A DNA stretch of 64,000 nt, taken from positions 11,796,001 to 11,860,000 of the forward strand of contig NC_133030.1 in the NCBI RefSeq assembly GCF_048771995.1, in the 5' to 3' direction. The notes beneath the pieces were generated by a model. The model worked only from the letters and a program-made list of their open reading frames with translations, ran no database searches and had not been told where the DNA came from. Position 1 is the first letter of the stretch, and each line of letters starts with the position of its first letter. Position numbers and translations under genes: made by a program. Positions 1-11,350 of the stretch are shown in pieces. This DNA comes from Taeniopygia guttata (taxonomy: Eukaryota; Chordata; Aves; Passeriformes; Estrildidae).

Positions 1-63
1 GAGCAGGGACTGCCTTCCCTGGCAGGCCGCTCTGCTCTGGGTTGTTTTCCTGGCTGAGCTCAC

Positions 64-3000
64 CTGTCCGGCTGTGTCGAGGATCTCGAAGTGCACCATC
101 TCCCCATCGATGACAGCCACGTGCCTGTAGATCATTTCTGGGCAGGACACACAGGGAAGGGGTGTGAGAGAACCCCCAGGGAGCAGCCACAGCCCAGGTG
201 GCTTCGGTCACCTGGGTGGCCGAGAGGGCAGCAGTGACCAAAGTGTGGGAGCAACAAGGGAGGGAGAAGGGCTCCACAGGAAAGAGGGAGAAGGGGATAT
301 TTCTGAGGCATTCCAGCAGGGACATGGCTTCAGTGCTCAAAAAACAACCCAAATGCAAAACAAAACAAAACAAAAAGCCCAAAAAACCAACAAAACCCAA
401 AATCCTAGAATTCAAGAGATCATAGGCTCCAGGGGCTTAGATGCCTCTTGTCCTTTTAAAGCCACCTCCTAGCAGATTGGAAAGGAATTTGAGGAACTGA
501 GGAGGAACTGTTGGTCTGATGGTTGGACTCTCAGAGGTCGTTGCCAACATAAATGATTCTGTGATCCTATGATACTACATGATTCCATAACCCCATGACT
601 GAACCTGCAGCACTTCCCTGTGCAATCTGATGGCTCATCCCAATAAATTTTCCCTAAATAACACCAGAAAGGGAAAAAGGCATGCAGGACCCAGGGAGGT
701 GTCAAGATGTCCATGGGCTGCCTGTCTGGTTGAGGAGGAAGAAGGGGGAATATGGTGAATGTGGGAGCAGAGTTGGCTCTGCCATGGTGACAGCCCCAAG
801 GAAAAGGAGTTTTCCTACCTAGGGTTGGGTCATAGTCTCCAATGAATCTCCTGGTGATGAATCGCACGGTCAGCGCTGGAAAAAAAACACAACGAACCCT
901 GTTGGAGTTGTCAGTCCCCTGGACTTACTTTTCCTCCTTGCAAGGGCAAAGGAGCAGCAGGAGCAGCCACAGCTCAGGCAATTAAACCCCCTCATCTGAT
1001 TACACATCTCCCTGTACCAGAGCCTGGCGAGGCAAAGCCCAAATCGCTGTCAAAACCCTCCCAGGGCCTTTGGCCCTAACATCTTTTCCAGGAAGCTGCT
1101 TGGGAAATGCAGTGCTGATGCCTGGAGAGGGAATTTCTGACAAAGCTATGGTTGGGAGGGTGAAGAGAGTCCAGGAATGGAGAGTGGAAGTGGTGCTTGA
1201 ACCCCTCGAGGTGTTAATGATGATAATGGAGATGGGAGTGAAAGGTGGTGGAGAGGCTGAGAGCTGGAAAGGCATCAGGAGTGAAAAGTGAAATTAGTGG
1301 AACAGGGGAAAAAACAGGGGGGGGGAAATCCCCAAAAGAGCCAGGAGGTAAAGAAGGAAGAGAAAATAGACCAGGAGTGTGACAGGAGGATAAACCTCAC
1401 CAGAACCAGGATGTGATGAAAACCCCTCCAGAAACAAAAGTGGAAATGAAAAGCCAACACCAAGCTGGAGCAACACTTGGAGCTCTTTTTCCCTTTCAAC
1501 CCAGGGTCAGTTTGTCCCAGCTGTCCACCAGCAGATGTTGGTGGTGTCCTGCCCTCACAGACCTACTCCAAGCTGATCAGGATGTGTGTGTTTATCCCAG
1601 GAATGTGGCACCTCACATGGGCCAGGCTTAAATAACCACAGAAAGGGAAAGAGGGATGCAGGAACTTCTCCTGTCTCTCATACCTGCTTGGCTCCTCTTT
1701 GGGGACTTCACCATCCTCTCACCCCCCACCCTCCCCAATCTGTCTCTGGGTTTAAAACCTGCACAGCAGGGAAGCGATTCAAAGTAAAAACCAGATAATT
1801 TAGCCAAACTGCTCTGAGAAGATAACCAGGGATCCCACAGGAGGCACCTACAGGCACCTTCAAAGAGGCATCAGAGTTACTGGGGGAGCAGGACAAGGCA
1901 GGCTCGGTCTCTAGAAAGCACCTGATTGTGTGTCATATGTCAGGCAGCCACCCAAAGCTGGAGCACATGGTGTGGGATGAGAAGAGGAGCCAATTAGATT
2001 GATTAAAAATTGTCTGGAGCGCAGGAACACGAGGGGAGCTGCCAGTGGGGGAAGTGGCCGCAGGCGGAGCGGCCGCAGCCACCCAGCCTTATAAGGAGCT
2101 TTTTCTCCCCATCCTGAACATCAGTCACCTCGGGAAGGGCTTTCCTTGGAGCTGAAAGGGTTAACTGTGCTTTAAATGTGGGGTGGGGGCTCAGGGGGAG
2201 AGTCACCTGCCACGGAGTCAGGCTGGGCACCTCGGGATAGCACCGGTGCGTGCCCAGGTGCTGCCCTGTTTGTGCCGCTGCGGAATGGCCCCAGCGCCGA
2301 TCCATCTTCGCTCCACGTGCTGCAGGCAGAGCTCTGCTCTGGATTATGGCAGAGTTTACACTGGGCAGCAGCAGAAGAGCACAGCACAAGCCCCAGCCGG
2401 GCTGGATTTCCAGCCCCCGCTGCTGATTGACACAGCCCTGATCCTTAAACCACATGGCTGCACCCAAACCCACCCCTGCTCGGAGGCTCTGAGACCTCGG
2501 GTAACCAGATCCTGAAGGTTTCCAAACTGCTCCAAAAACCCCCAAAATCCTTCCTGCTGAGAATCAAGGGTTATTTTTCCCTTTTGCAGCTGCCCACTTG
2601 GGATTTGTCCTTTGGTTGTTCCCACTGCTCAGCTCTCCCAACCCGGCTCTGTATCCCGTGGTTGCAGCAGCTCATCCTGGGAATGCTCCGGAGTGGGGCC
2701 TTGCCAGGATGGGAGCTTGGCAGCTCAGGGATGAAATCCACCTTCAGCCTCCCCTGCTTCACACCCTGGCCAGGAGAGATGCCACCCCCACCTTGGGGAC
2801 ACAACTGCCTCCCCCGTTCTCCCCACAGGAGCTGAAGCAATGATGCTGCTGCTCTTGGCTCCTTCCTCGCCTCTCCCACACTCCATCCATCACCTGGGAT
2901 GTCACCTGCCAGCTGGACAGGTGTCCTCATCCCCAGCACAGGGGCTGGCGGGCAGCAGGACCTGGCAGCTGGGGCACAGCCCCTGGGGAAGGTGACACAA

Positions 3001-4575
3001 TGTCCCCTGGCAGGGGAGGACGTGCAGAACAGCGCCCAGGGGACGCAGATGGGAAGGGACAAGGACCCAGGGGGGCTGCATGCCTGCTGTTCCCGGGGGC
3101 TGCTCCCTGTTCCTGGCACACTCCAGCTCTCCTCTGCATGAGCCACGTATCCATTACCCCTCTGTGTCACTGTCCCACTGTCACAAACCCTGCTGCTGCG
3201 AGGCACACACAGCCCACCCTAACTGGAGGATCTTTTAAAGACCCTGGGCACGATCCCACCCTAAGGAGGAGGCACAAAAACCCCACACCTGCCCAAAAGG
3301 GGCCCAAAGCTGGCAGCAATCTGCTGTGTGCCGGGTGGCATGGCCAGCGGCAGGGAGACACACGTGTTTGGGGTGGGGGCGAGCCAAAGTCTTCCTACAC
3401 CCCATAAAACAATCTGCTGCATCGGGGCCAAACACCTCCAGGGACCCCCACCGGGGCTCTGGGTACCCCGGAGCTGAGCCCCATCCCATGCTCCAGCACT
3501 GCTCAGGGAGAGCTGGGAGTTGCTTCCTTCAATTTAATCAGGGAATTAGGATTTTTCGTTCATGCCGGTTGCTGTCCATGGAAACAATTCCAGCGGCTCC
3601 AACAGCCCGGCACAGGTGCCACTGCTGTGGTGCCCTCCCTTTTCCTGAGGGGCAGGACATTCTTTGTCCCCAAGGGCACGGACCTAAGGGGGCAGGACAT
3701 TTCCTGTCCCCAAGGGCAGCTACGCTGCGTCCTACGAGGCTTTGCATGGATCATGGATCACTGCAATGTAGATCCACATTTTTCCCTGCCTCTGACCCCA
3801 GTCCTGGCGCTCCAAGTGCTACAGGGGACGCCTTTGCTCCCAGGTGCTCACAGCGCGGGATGGAAGAGTGGGAAGAAGGGAAGGATGATCCCCAGAAAGG
3901 AATGGGTTGAAGGAGGGAGCTGAGGTGCTCCCAGCACAGTATCCCAAACCCCCACCTCAGCAGGCACAGACGGAGAGCGCAGAACAAGGCACAGGGAAAG
4001 GGACTTTTCCCGAAGGAAAACAGCCCGGTGCCGCGGAGGAGGCTCCGCACAGCTGCTGTGGGCTCTGGGACTGAGCAGCGAACTCCTCACACCCGGGAAA
4101 TCCCAACCCCGAGCCCGGCTTTTAGGAAAGTTCTCCCGGTCAGTGATGTCCACCCAAGGCCCCCACGCAGCCGGGGACCCCTCGGGCAAGGGGGACGAGC
4201 CCTGGTGCAAAGTGTCCAGGTGGGAAACTCGAGGGGAAGGAAACTCAGTGCCCTGAAACCCCACGGGTTGGGGGCGCACCGGGAGAATGTCCCTCGTCCC
4301 GGCTTCCTACGGGACATGGGAAGGTTGGTCCCTCTGGCCGGGAGGGGGAATACCGGGGGGGTGCTGGGGGGGATGCCAGGGCGATGCCAGAGGGGTGCCA
4401 GGGCATAGCAGAGGGATGCAGGAAGATGCCAGAGGGATGCGGGGGATACCGTGGGGATAAGGGGGAGCCCCGTCCTACCTGTCTTGCCCACGGCGCTCTG
4501 TCCCAGCACGACGAGGCGCAGGGTGCGGGCCGGGCTGAGGCTCACGGAGCGGCGCAGGGGCCGCGGGAAGCTCAT
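64..4575 (-). CDS. RERG-like RAS-family small GTPase, 5' three coding exons (partial)
   Basis: Coding exons on the minus strand are 4479-4575, 819-875 and 64-137, with phases 1, 1 and 0 matching and GT/AG ends throughout. The protein starts MSFPRPLRRS and 76 residues are in the window. Seen: a P-loop GQSAVGKT at 25-32, a switch I stretch FIGDYDPTLE at 43-52 including the RAS-type effector threonine, and the G3 motif DTAGQ at 72-76, where the exon ends. The G4/G5 motifs and C-terminus would lie to the left, outside the window. The switch I and following YRH-x-AxID segment resemble RERG (RAS-related, estrogen-regulated growth inhibitor) more than RASL11 or RASD, as I remember those sequences. 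RERG-family proteins bind GTP and lack a CAAX lipidation box; the latter cannot be checked here. Residues equivalent to RAS Gly12 and Gly13 are Ser27 and Ala28. The start is chosen because it is the only ATG opening the P-loop exon and sits in a CpG-rich promoter. The exact paralogue is uncertain, so no symbol is given. Confidence 0.85.
500..590 (+). repeat. CR1 LINE 3' fragment
   Basis: It contains the CR1 3'-end signature of a GGTTGGACTC-type stretch, then CAGAGGTCGTTGCCAAC and a degenerate ATTCTGTGAT tail. It lies in intron 2 of the RERG-like gene (138-818). An A-rich CAAAA stretch at 345-400 is the only other notable thing in that intron. Confidence 0.6.
876..4478. other. Intron 1 of the RERG-like gene
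   Basis: No exon, RNA gene or full mobile element was recognised here. Two small repeats occur. One is a direct duplication of about 30 bp with 40-bp spacing at 3649-3678 and 3689-3718, built on GGGCAGGACATT and TGTCCCCAAGGGCA. The other is a G-rich short-period array at 4355-4450. Long open frames here on both strands follow from the high GC content and show no family resemblance. Confidence 0.5.
4355..4450. repeat. Degenerate GGGATGCCAGA-type short tandem array
   Basis: Runs of GGATGCCAG, GATGCCAGA and GGTGCCAGG recur every 10-20 bases in a G-rich stretch. It ends about 25 bases from the donor of the first coding exon of the RERG-like gene. The copies are diverged and no clean consensus period is visible. 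Confidence 0.6.
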
Positions 4576-4820
4576 CCCGGAGCCGGGCCGGGGCTGCCCC
4601 GGGATCCGCCGCTCCCCGCTCCGCCGGGCGCTGCTCCGCCGGCTCCGCCCCGGGCGGGCCCGGCTGATGCCCTCCTCCTCCTCCTCCTCCTCCCTGGCTA
4701 GCGGAGGCGGTCCTCATCCCGTCCCGGAGGCGGTTCGGGAGTTGTGCCTCAGTTTCCCCGCAGGCAGCAGCGCCGGCCAGCGCTTCCCGGACCGGGAAAG
4801 CTGCTCACCCAAGAGGGGCA
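4576..4820 (-). promoter_or_regulatory. CpG-rich promoter / 5' UTR of the RERG-like gene
   Basis: The DNA immediately upstream (to the right) of the first coding exon is very GC- and CpG-rich, unlike the flanking introns and intergenic DNA. It contains a (TCC)n run at about 4674-4694 and several CCGCCC/GGGCGG-type boxes. No TATA box is evident. The transcription start is not determined. This is inferred from composition and position. Confidence 0.55.
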
Positions 4821-4827
4821 AAGCCAC

Positions 4828-4946
4828 GGTTGGACGGGGCTAGGAGCCACCTGGGCTATGGAAGGTGTTCCTGTGCATGGCAGGGGGTGGCCCTGAATGG
4901 GCTGTGAGGTCCCTTCCATCCCAAACCTTCCTGGGATTCCCTGAGT
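4828..4946 (+). repeat. CR1 LINE 3' fragment
   Basis: It matches the CR1 tail order: GGTTGGACGGGGCT, CTGGGCTATGGAAGGTGT, GCATGGCAGGGGGTGG, GAGGTCCCTTCCATCCCAAA, then a degraded ATTCCCTGAG end. It lies just upstream of the RERG-like promoter. Confidence 0.75.
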
Positions 4947-7900
4947 CTATAAGAGTGAGGAAAGAGGGAAGTGGTGCAACACCTCCCCAGCCAGAGCAGC
5001 ACAGCCAGAGTGCTGCCTGCCCCTAAACTGCTGCCCGAAACCATAATTGTCCCCATCTTTATGCACGAGACAAGTTAGTAAAGACAAGAGGAGCTGACCT
5101 AGCCCCAGCCTTCCCCCTTGTCCCACGAGCAGGGCAAGGAGTGAATCCTGGCTCAGCACAAACCAGCGACTAAATCCCCATGAATATCCAAGAGCAAGGA
5201 CTCTACTCCAGGCCTGGAACTGAACTTTGTGTGTTCTGGGGCAGCAGCACCACCAGGCTGTTAAGCAGCAGTTAAGTGAGGGTGTCCCCAGGTGTGCAGG
5301 GAACGTGCAACAGCTGGGAGCAGTACCTGGAGCTGGCATGGATGTGCCTTGGGCATCTTGGGGTGAAGGGACAAGCCTGGCAACACCTTGACAGCATCTT
5401 GACTATCCATCAGACCCCAGAATGCTTCTAACCCATGGGACACAGATTCCAGATGACACCAGTGCTGCAAAAAAAGAAGCTGGGAGAAGGGACCTGGCCA
5501 AGGGTGTGGAGCCTTCAAATGCCCACATCAGGGACTCAGTCCCTTCTCCAAAGGTTGCAGTCATTTCTCTGGCACAGGGATCTCTCAGCCTGACCATCTG
5601 GGGTGACTTGGTACAGCCCACTCAGTGCTTGAGGGAACATGAACCCACCTGGTATTTATAGCTCCTATCAGGTGTCCAAAGGGAATGTCATGGTGCCGAC
5701 AGGGACACTGGCACTCAACCAGCCACAGGGTTATTGGGATCACAGCTGCTGCCAGGAGGATCAGTGCTGGAGGGAGCCCCTGGATAACACAGGGACTGTG
5801 GTGGAGAGCCAGCAGGGCTCTCCCAGAAACCCATCTTGCCATCACGTGTGTCTTCCTTGTGCATCAGCCCCTGGAAACAGCCCTGTTCCGGCTTCTCCAA
5901 AGGCAAAAATCAGGCTCATGGCTACATCTGGGGCCCAGAAAACTACAGCGAGGCAATAAACAGATTTTGGGACAAAAGCTGATTCCCAGCTGGGGAATGG
6001 GGGGGCGTCAAGAAAAAGAAGTCTCCGTTACATTCCTTCCCTATTTTTAGCCCCATTTCCTACGGAAATGAGATGTCTGCAATCAAGTCCTCTTCTTGCT
6101 TGATCCTCTCTAAGACCAGTTTTAATACATTGCCTGATTCCAGGCAAACGAGGGAGAAGCCACAGAGAAAACCCTTTTCCTGCAAGTTGTGTGACAACAA
6201 ATGGGCAAATTTCATGGAAAATCGACCCTTGCACTTTGGAAGGCAGGAACTGGCTGGGGGAATGCAGAGTAACAATTCCTGCTGCACCAGGTTCCTGCTG
6301 TGCTCGCCTCAGGTGCAGCACCTTGGCAGCACAGCCCTGGCAGCTGGGCAGTCACACTTGCCTTGATTCCAAGTTTGTTAACAGCACATGGATTCTTGGG
6401 GATGAGGGAATAAAGGGACAAGAAGGACAGAATTAAAATAGAAGCACGGCTGCACTCATGCCACAGACTTCCAATGTCACCTTGGGAAAATCAGCTCCCT
6501 TCCCACCACCTCCATGAGCACTATGACCTTCCAATCCAACACCAGCTGCTCCAGAAAAACATATCCCTGGATTCTTTAGGAAAAGGGTCAGTGTGAGTCC
6601 CAGAGCTGGGGGATTCGTGTCCCTGACAGCACAGCTGGGAGAAACTCCTGCTCCTCAGGCACAGCTCCCCTTGGCGTGGTGGAAACCACATGCACGTTCC
6701 CACAGGAGCTCTCAGCGCCACGTCCCACGCTTGCCAGGGAATATTTGGCTGGGTGACAGTGGAAACAGGACGTTATCACCAGTGATCGCTGCGTGATCCA
6801 CCTCCGGCACTCTGCAGCAGAGCCGGGTGGGAAAGATGCAGGAGATGTTGTGTCCTGGTGAAATATTTGTGGTCAGGCTCTTCCATACTCCCCGGTCCTT
6901 CAAGACACAAGGAGCCTGCTCTGGGAACCAAGCCAGAGGCTCCCATGAATCACAGCCCTGCAAAGAGAAAATCAGCTGAAATGAAAAGCTGGCCTAGAGC
7001 AAAGAGCCAAATCCCTCAGGCCGTAGCCTCGGATGGAGGGAATCCTGTTCCATATCCCAAACCACTTCCCTGCTGGATCGTCACTGCTTTGAAAGCTGCC
7101 CAGAAACTGAACTTTGAGGCTTTTGAAACTGGGCAATGGTGGTTTTTTACGTAGGAAAGGAAGATAAAGGAACACCAGTCCCTTTTCTCTCCATGAGATG
7201 ATCCAGAGGCATAGAATGCCAACAGATCCATGCAGGAGCCAACTCCAGTTCAAAACTGATTGAGGTATCTCAAGCTTTGGTTCCCCAAGGCTTAGCTCCT
7301 CTCCCAAGCCTCCATTTGAAAGGCTCAAACCCTTTTCTGGCTCCTCTGCCACATTTAATTACCACTTATTAATTAGTGCACAGACATTCCCATGTGCAGC
7401 TCCATCAGGGAATGCTCTCCAAGGATATAATCAAAGCCACACTACCCTTTGCTGCAGAATCCCAAAATATGCCCATAAACATATTTTGGGCTGCTGCAGC
7501 AAACCCAGCACAGCCAAGAGTCCTCCCAGCCTTCAGCCCCTCACCTTCCTTGGTTCACTCTGCTCCTTCTGACACCAATCCTGCTGTGAAACTTCTACAT
7601 TCACATCCAGGACAAGGCACAGGGACACAGATCCCAGTTGCTTCTCCATTTGCTATAAATAGGGAGAGGGAAAACAGATGAAAGGCCCCATGTCCAGGCG
7701 TGCTGGCCACAGCCGGACTTCTCCATGTGGGATTTGCATCAACACAGACCCACTGGGAACACGTTCCCTTTCTTTTTTAAATAAAAGGCTGGTTTTTTAA
7801 GTCACAGGAGATAATAAAACCTCTAGAGCAAGAGAAATCCAACCAAGAGAGTTTCCTGATGTCCTGTTCCTGTCTGCCACTGAAGCAGATTCCGACACGC

Positions 7901-10900
7901 GGCTGGATCATGCTGAGAAAACAAATCTGGCTCCACGTCAGAGCTCAAGTTCTCCTTCCCAAAGCTGTGAGGGATAAAAAACACAGGGAAGGGGCAAATT
8001 AACAGCACTTCCCTCCCACCCCAGGGCCTGAACAACATGTCCCCAGAGCTTTGCCACTGGATAAACACCGGCAGCTCATGGCTGGCAGAGCGTGCGATCC
8101 AAATGTCCTGACGGAGCTGCTAAATCCCTCTGCTGCCCCGTGGCTTCCAAAGAGAGTGTCCTGCACTTTGTTTTCCTGCAGGAGCTGGCTGTTGGGAAGG
8201 AGGACACAGCCACAGACCCCGTCTGTCGGGCTCCATCAGACTCCACAAACAGCTCCTCACAGCGAGAAGCTTCCCACTGTGGGAATGGCTCCGCTTGGGA
8301 AGCTGATTTCAAGAACACAGAGATGCTGGGGGAAGGAAGACAAATCCCATCCTGGAAGTAATTTAAACCTCCAGAAACACTGCAAGAAGTGATCCTGTGG
8401 GATGACCAGGGCAGGGCTGTTTTACCTTCAACCACAAGAAGGATTTTATGTGAAACACAAGTCCAAGCCCCTCAAAGCTGCAACATCCAGAGCACTGGAG
8501 GGGTTTGGAACAGCACCAACATTTGAAATTGTGGAAACCTCGCTCCAAAGCAGCTCCTAAAAGCAGCTGGAGCTAAGGGGAAGGGAAAAACCAGGAGCCA
8601 CAAAGGCATTCTGGTGCCATAGGCCACTCTTGAAAGGACAGAGGAGGAGGTCAGGGCTGGGATCAATGCATGGCACACAGAAATCAGGGATTCAACCTCT
8701 CCTGCAGAGGGGAGGGCAAGGAGGGGTTTTGGGGGACACACACCTGGGATCCAGGGAGCTGCAGGGCCAGGGATCCGCATGGCATTCCTGCCCCAAACAA
8801 GGGATGCCACTGGGAGCCGACGGAGCAGCAAGGGCACCTCCTGAATCATTCCCACCAGCTATTCCGGAGCAAACCTTGCAGCTGGCAAGAAAACAACGCT
8901 TCCTTATGATGGGAAATGTCAGGGCTGCGGAGCCAGCTGTCCTGCTGCCGCCGAGCCCTGCCGGCATTCTTGGAAAGCACAGCAGGAGCAGCACAGGCAG
9001 CGGCTTTGTGGCCAGCGGGCAGGGATCAGTGCTGGAATTCACTCCCAATTCCCAGCACATGCCCTCTGCTCCGGCTCTCCAGCCTCCCTCCCGGGGGGGA
9101 CAGACGCCACAGGGGTGGCCAGATCCCAGGCCTGCTTCTTGTCTGACCCACGTCCATCTTCAGCTCTGGGCAAAGCATCTCAAATTCCACCCGGATCTGT
9201 TTGGTCCTGGCAGAGAAATTTCCACCGTGAATCAATACTTAAGGGAAAAAATCCTTGCGTTTTCTCGACCTGTTTTGTTGAGGAATTCCTGCTCTTAAAC
9301 TATTTCAGTGCTATTTAGCACCGGGAAGGGTGACAAGGATCATTCCCCTGAAACTCCGTGGAGACCTGTGACTTCATCCCTAAGAGCTGGGCATTCCTGC
9401 TTCCACTTGGAATAACAAAAAGCTTTTGATTCAAATTCTCCTGAAGAAAGCTTTAAAATAATCCCTTTTTACCTCAGTCTGAATAAGTAATTCCAACAAA
9501 ACCTGCCTATTTTGTATTACAAACTTTTTTAAACCAAAAACTTCCCAATACTGGTTGGATTTTCCCTTCTTGAATTTCTGTCCCCCAAAAATGCTGTGAA
9601 ACCACCCTAATTTTGTGTAGTATCTCAATTTGATCAGAACTACATTCCCAAGGGCTTTTTGGGGGATCAGACTTACAGAACTTAAGCCCTTTGCTTTTCC
9701 CTTGACTCCACAGCAGCCTCTGCCCTCCGTATTGTAGAGCCCTGAATCCTGTGTTATTTCCAAGTGTTTCTTCCTATTTGGGAAGGACAGAACATTCCTG
9801 CCACATCCCCTGAAAGCCAAGACATGCTGTTTCTTAGCCCCAGCACTCAAACACAGAGGCACTGAGGGTTTCCAGTCCAATTCCTTCGGCTGGCAATGCC
9901 GCTTCCGCTGTGGACCGGGAACAGTCTGCATCCGCAGGCTGTGGTCCCTGTGCCAGCCCACAGCACACTCTGCCTGCTGCTGGGATCTGCTGGTCCCAGC
10001 ATGGAACTGCAGTCACCTGTGGGAGAAGGGGAAGAGGTGGAAGATGATTTTTGGAGGGGCCTTCCCACCCTCTCCGTTGGGAAGAGGTTGGGAACAAGGA
10101 TGCGACGATCCAGGCTGTCCCTGCATCTGCAGCTAAAAACTGTGTGTTTAACCTCAGAAGCAGGGAAAGAGCAGCATGCTCAAGGGCTATTTGTGCCAGA
10201 GGATCTGAAATGGGGAGGGCTGAGTCCACCCCTGCAGATCCAGCTGTCTCCAGTGGCTGAAGATCCCTGGCACACCTGGATCCTTCTCTAGCTGAAGCTG
10301 AGATGCAGCCATAAATAACCACAGTGGTGCCTGAAGTGATCCCCCAAAGGAATTGTGAGACTGGACAGCCAGGGCCAGCTCCAGATGGAACAAACTCCAA
10401 TTTCCCTCAGCACAGGGCTGTGGCAATCTTTTTTCCAGGAGGAGCCGTGGTGGGTGTGCAAAGGACACTCAAATATGGTTTTACTCCCAATGTGAAGACA
10501 GGTACCCCCTAGGGAAGTGACAAGGTGAGCAGGACCCATTATCCCTTCCCATGGTGGCAATTAGGAACCCTACAGTACAAGAAATTCCAGGAAACTTCAG
10601 GAAACTCTCCTCCTGGTGGATATCCAACCCAGAAACACCAGCAGACTCAGCAGGATCCACCTTGTCCTTGTATGTGCTGCTCAGGAAAGGACAGTGCTCA
10701 ATGTGCAGCCACAGAAGAGGGAAAAGACCAGGATCTAGACATGGAATACACTCAGCAGGTCAAAACTCAACTCTAAAATAGGCACCAAATCCCTCCTGAG
10801 CCACCAGTGTCTCATTTTGATGATGCTACACACACACACACACAATTTATTGCTGCTCACCTTCAAGAGGGGAATTTTTCAGCTCTACTTCCCAGCATTA

Positions 10901-11298
10901 ATCGTTAAGATTAATTTTCACCCCTTGGCACGATTTGGGAGTAGATTTGAGACTCTGCAGTCACCTGGTTTCACTGCTCTCTTCAGTCCCACGGGCTGAG
11001 GGCCATGCTGTACCCCAGGATATTCCCTGGAGCCACACAGTGCCAGGAATTACATGACCAGAATTCCTGAATTCCTAAAGTTCAGAGAGGTGCGGAGGCA
11101 AAAAGATCCATTAGGCATAAAATCCTGGCTAGTTTAATAGCAATGGATCGTGGGTAGTTTAAAACTCCTGGCAAATAAACACCAGCAAGGCTGAAGCAAC
11201 ACTTAAAAAAATATTTCATTATTTTAAAAAGAAAGCACATAGAGATTTCCATTTCCCACCACAGCAATAAGTCCAGAACTTCCCAGTGCCGAGGCAGT
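4947..11298. other. Intergenic DNA between the RERG-like gene and MRPL21
   Basis: No conserved coding exon, RNA gene or complete repeat was recognised in these 6.4 kb. The only clear low-complexity element is a short (CA)n run at about 10829-10844. Open frames up to about 220 codons, for example near 8630-9298, have no recognisable domain, bounding splice structure or codon bias. Confidence 0.5.
10829..10844. repeat. (CA)n microsatellite
   Basis: About eight CA dinucleotides in a row, flanked by ordinary sequence. Confidence 0.9.
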
Positions 11299-11304
11299 TT
11301 TATT
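11299..11304 (-). terminator. MRPL21: Candidate MRPL21 poly(A) signal AATAAA
   Basis: TTTATT on the plus strand reads AATAAA on the minus strand. It sits 46 bases past the MRPL21 stop codon, which implies a very short 3' UTR. It is the nearest canonical signal; actual use is inferred. Confidence 0.55.
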
Positions 11305-11350
11305 TCCAAAATTGCCTGGAGCAGCAATGATTCCCAGAACACCTCCCCAG

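Noticed and set aside
8630-9298. 222-codon plus frame in the intergenic region left of MRPL21
   Set aside because: No recognisable domain, no convincing flanking splice structure, and base composition like the surroundings.
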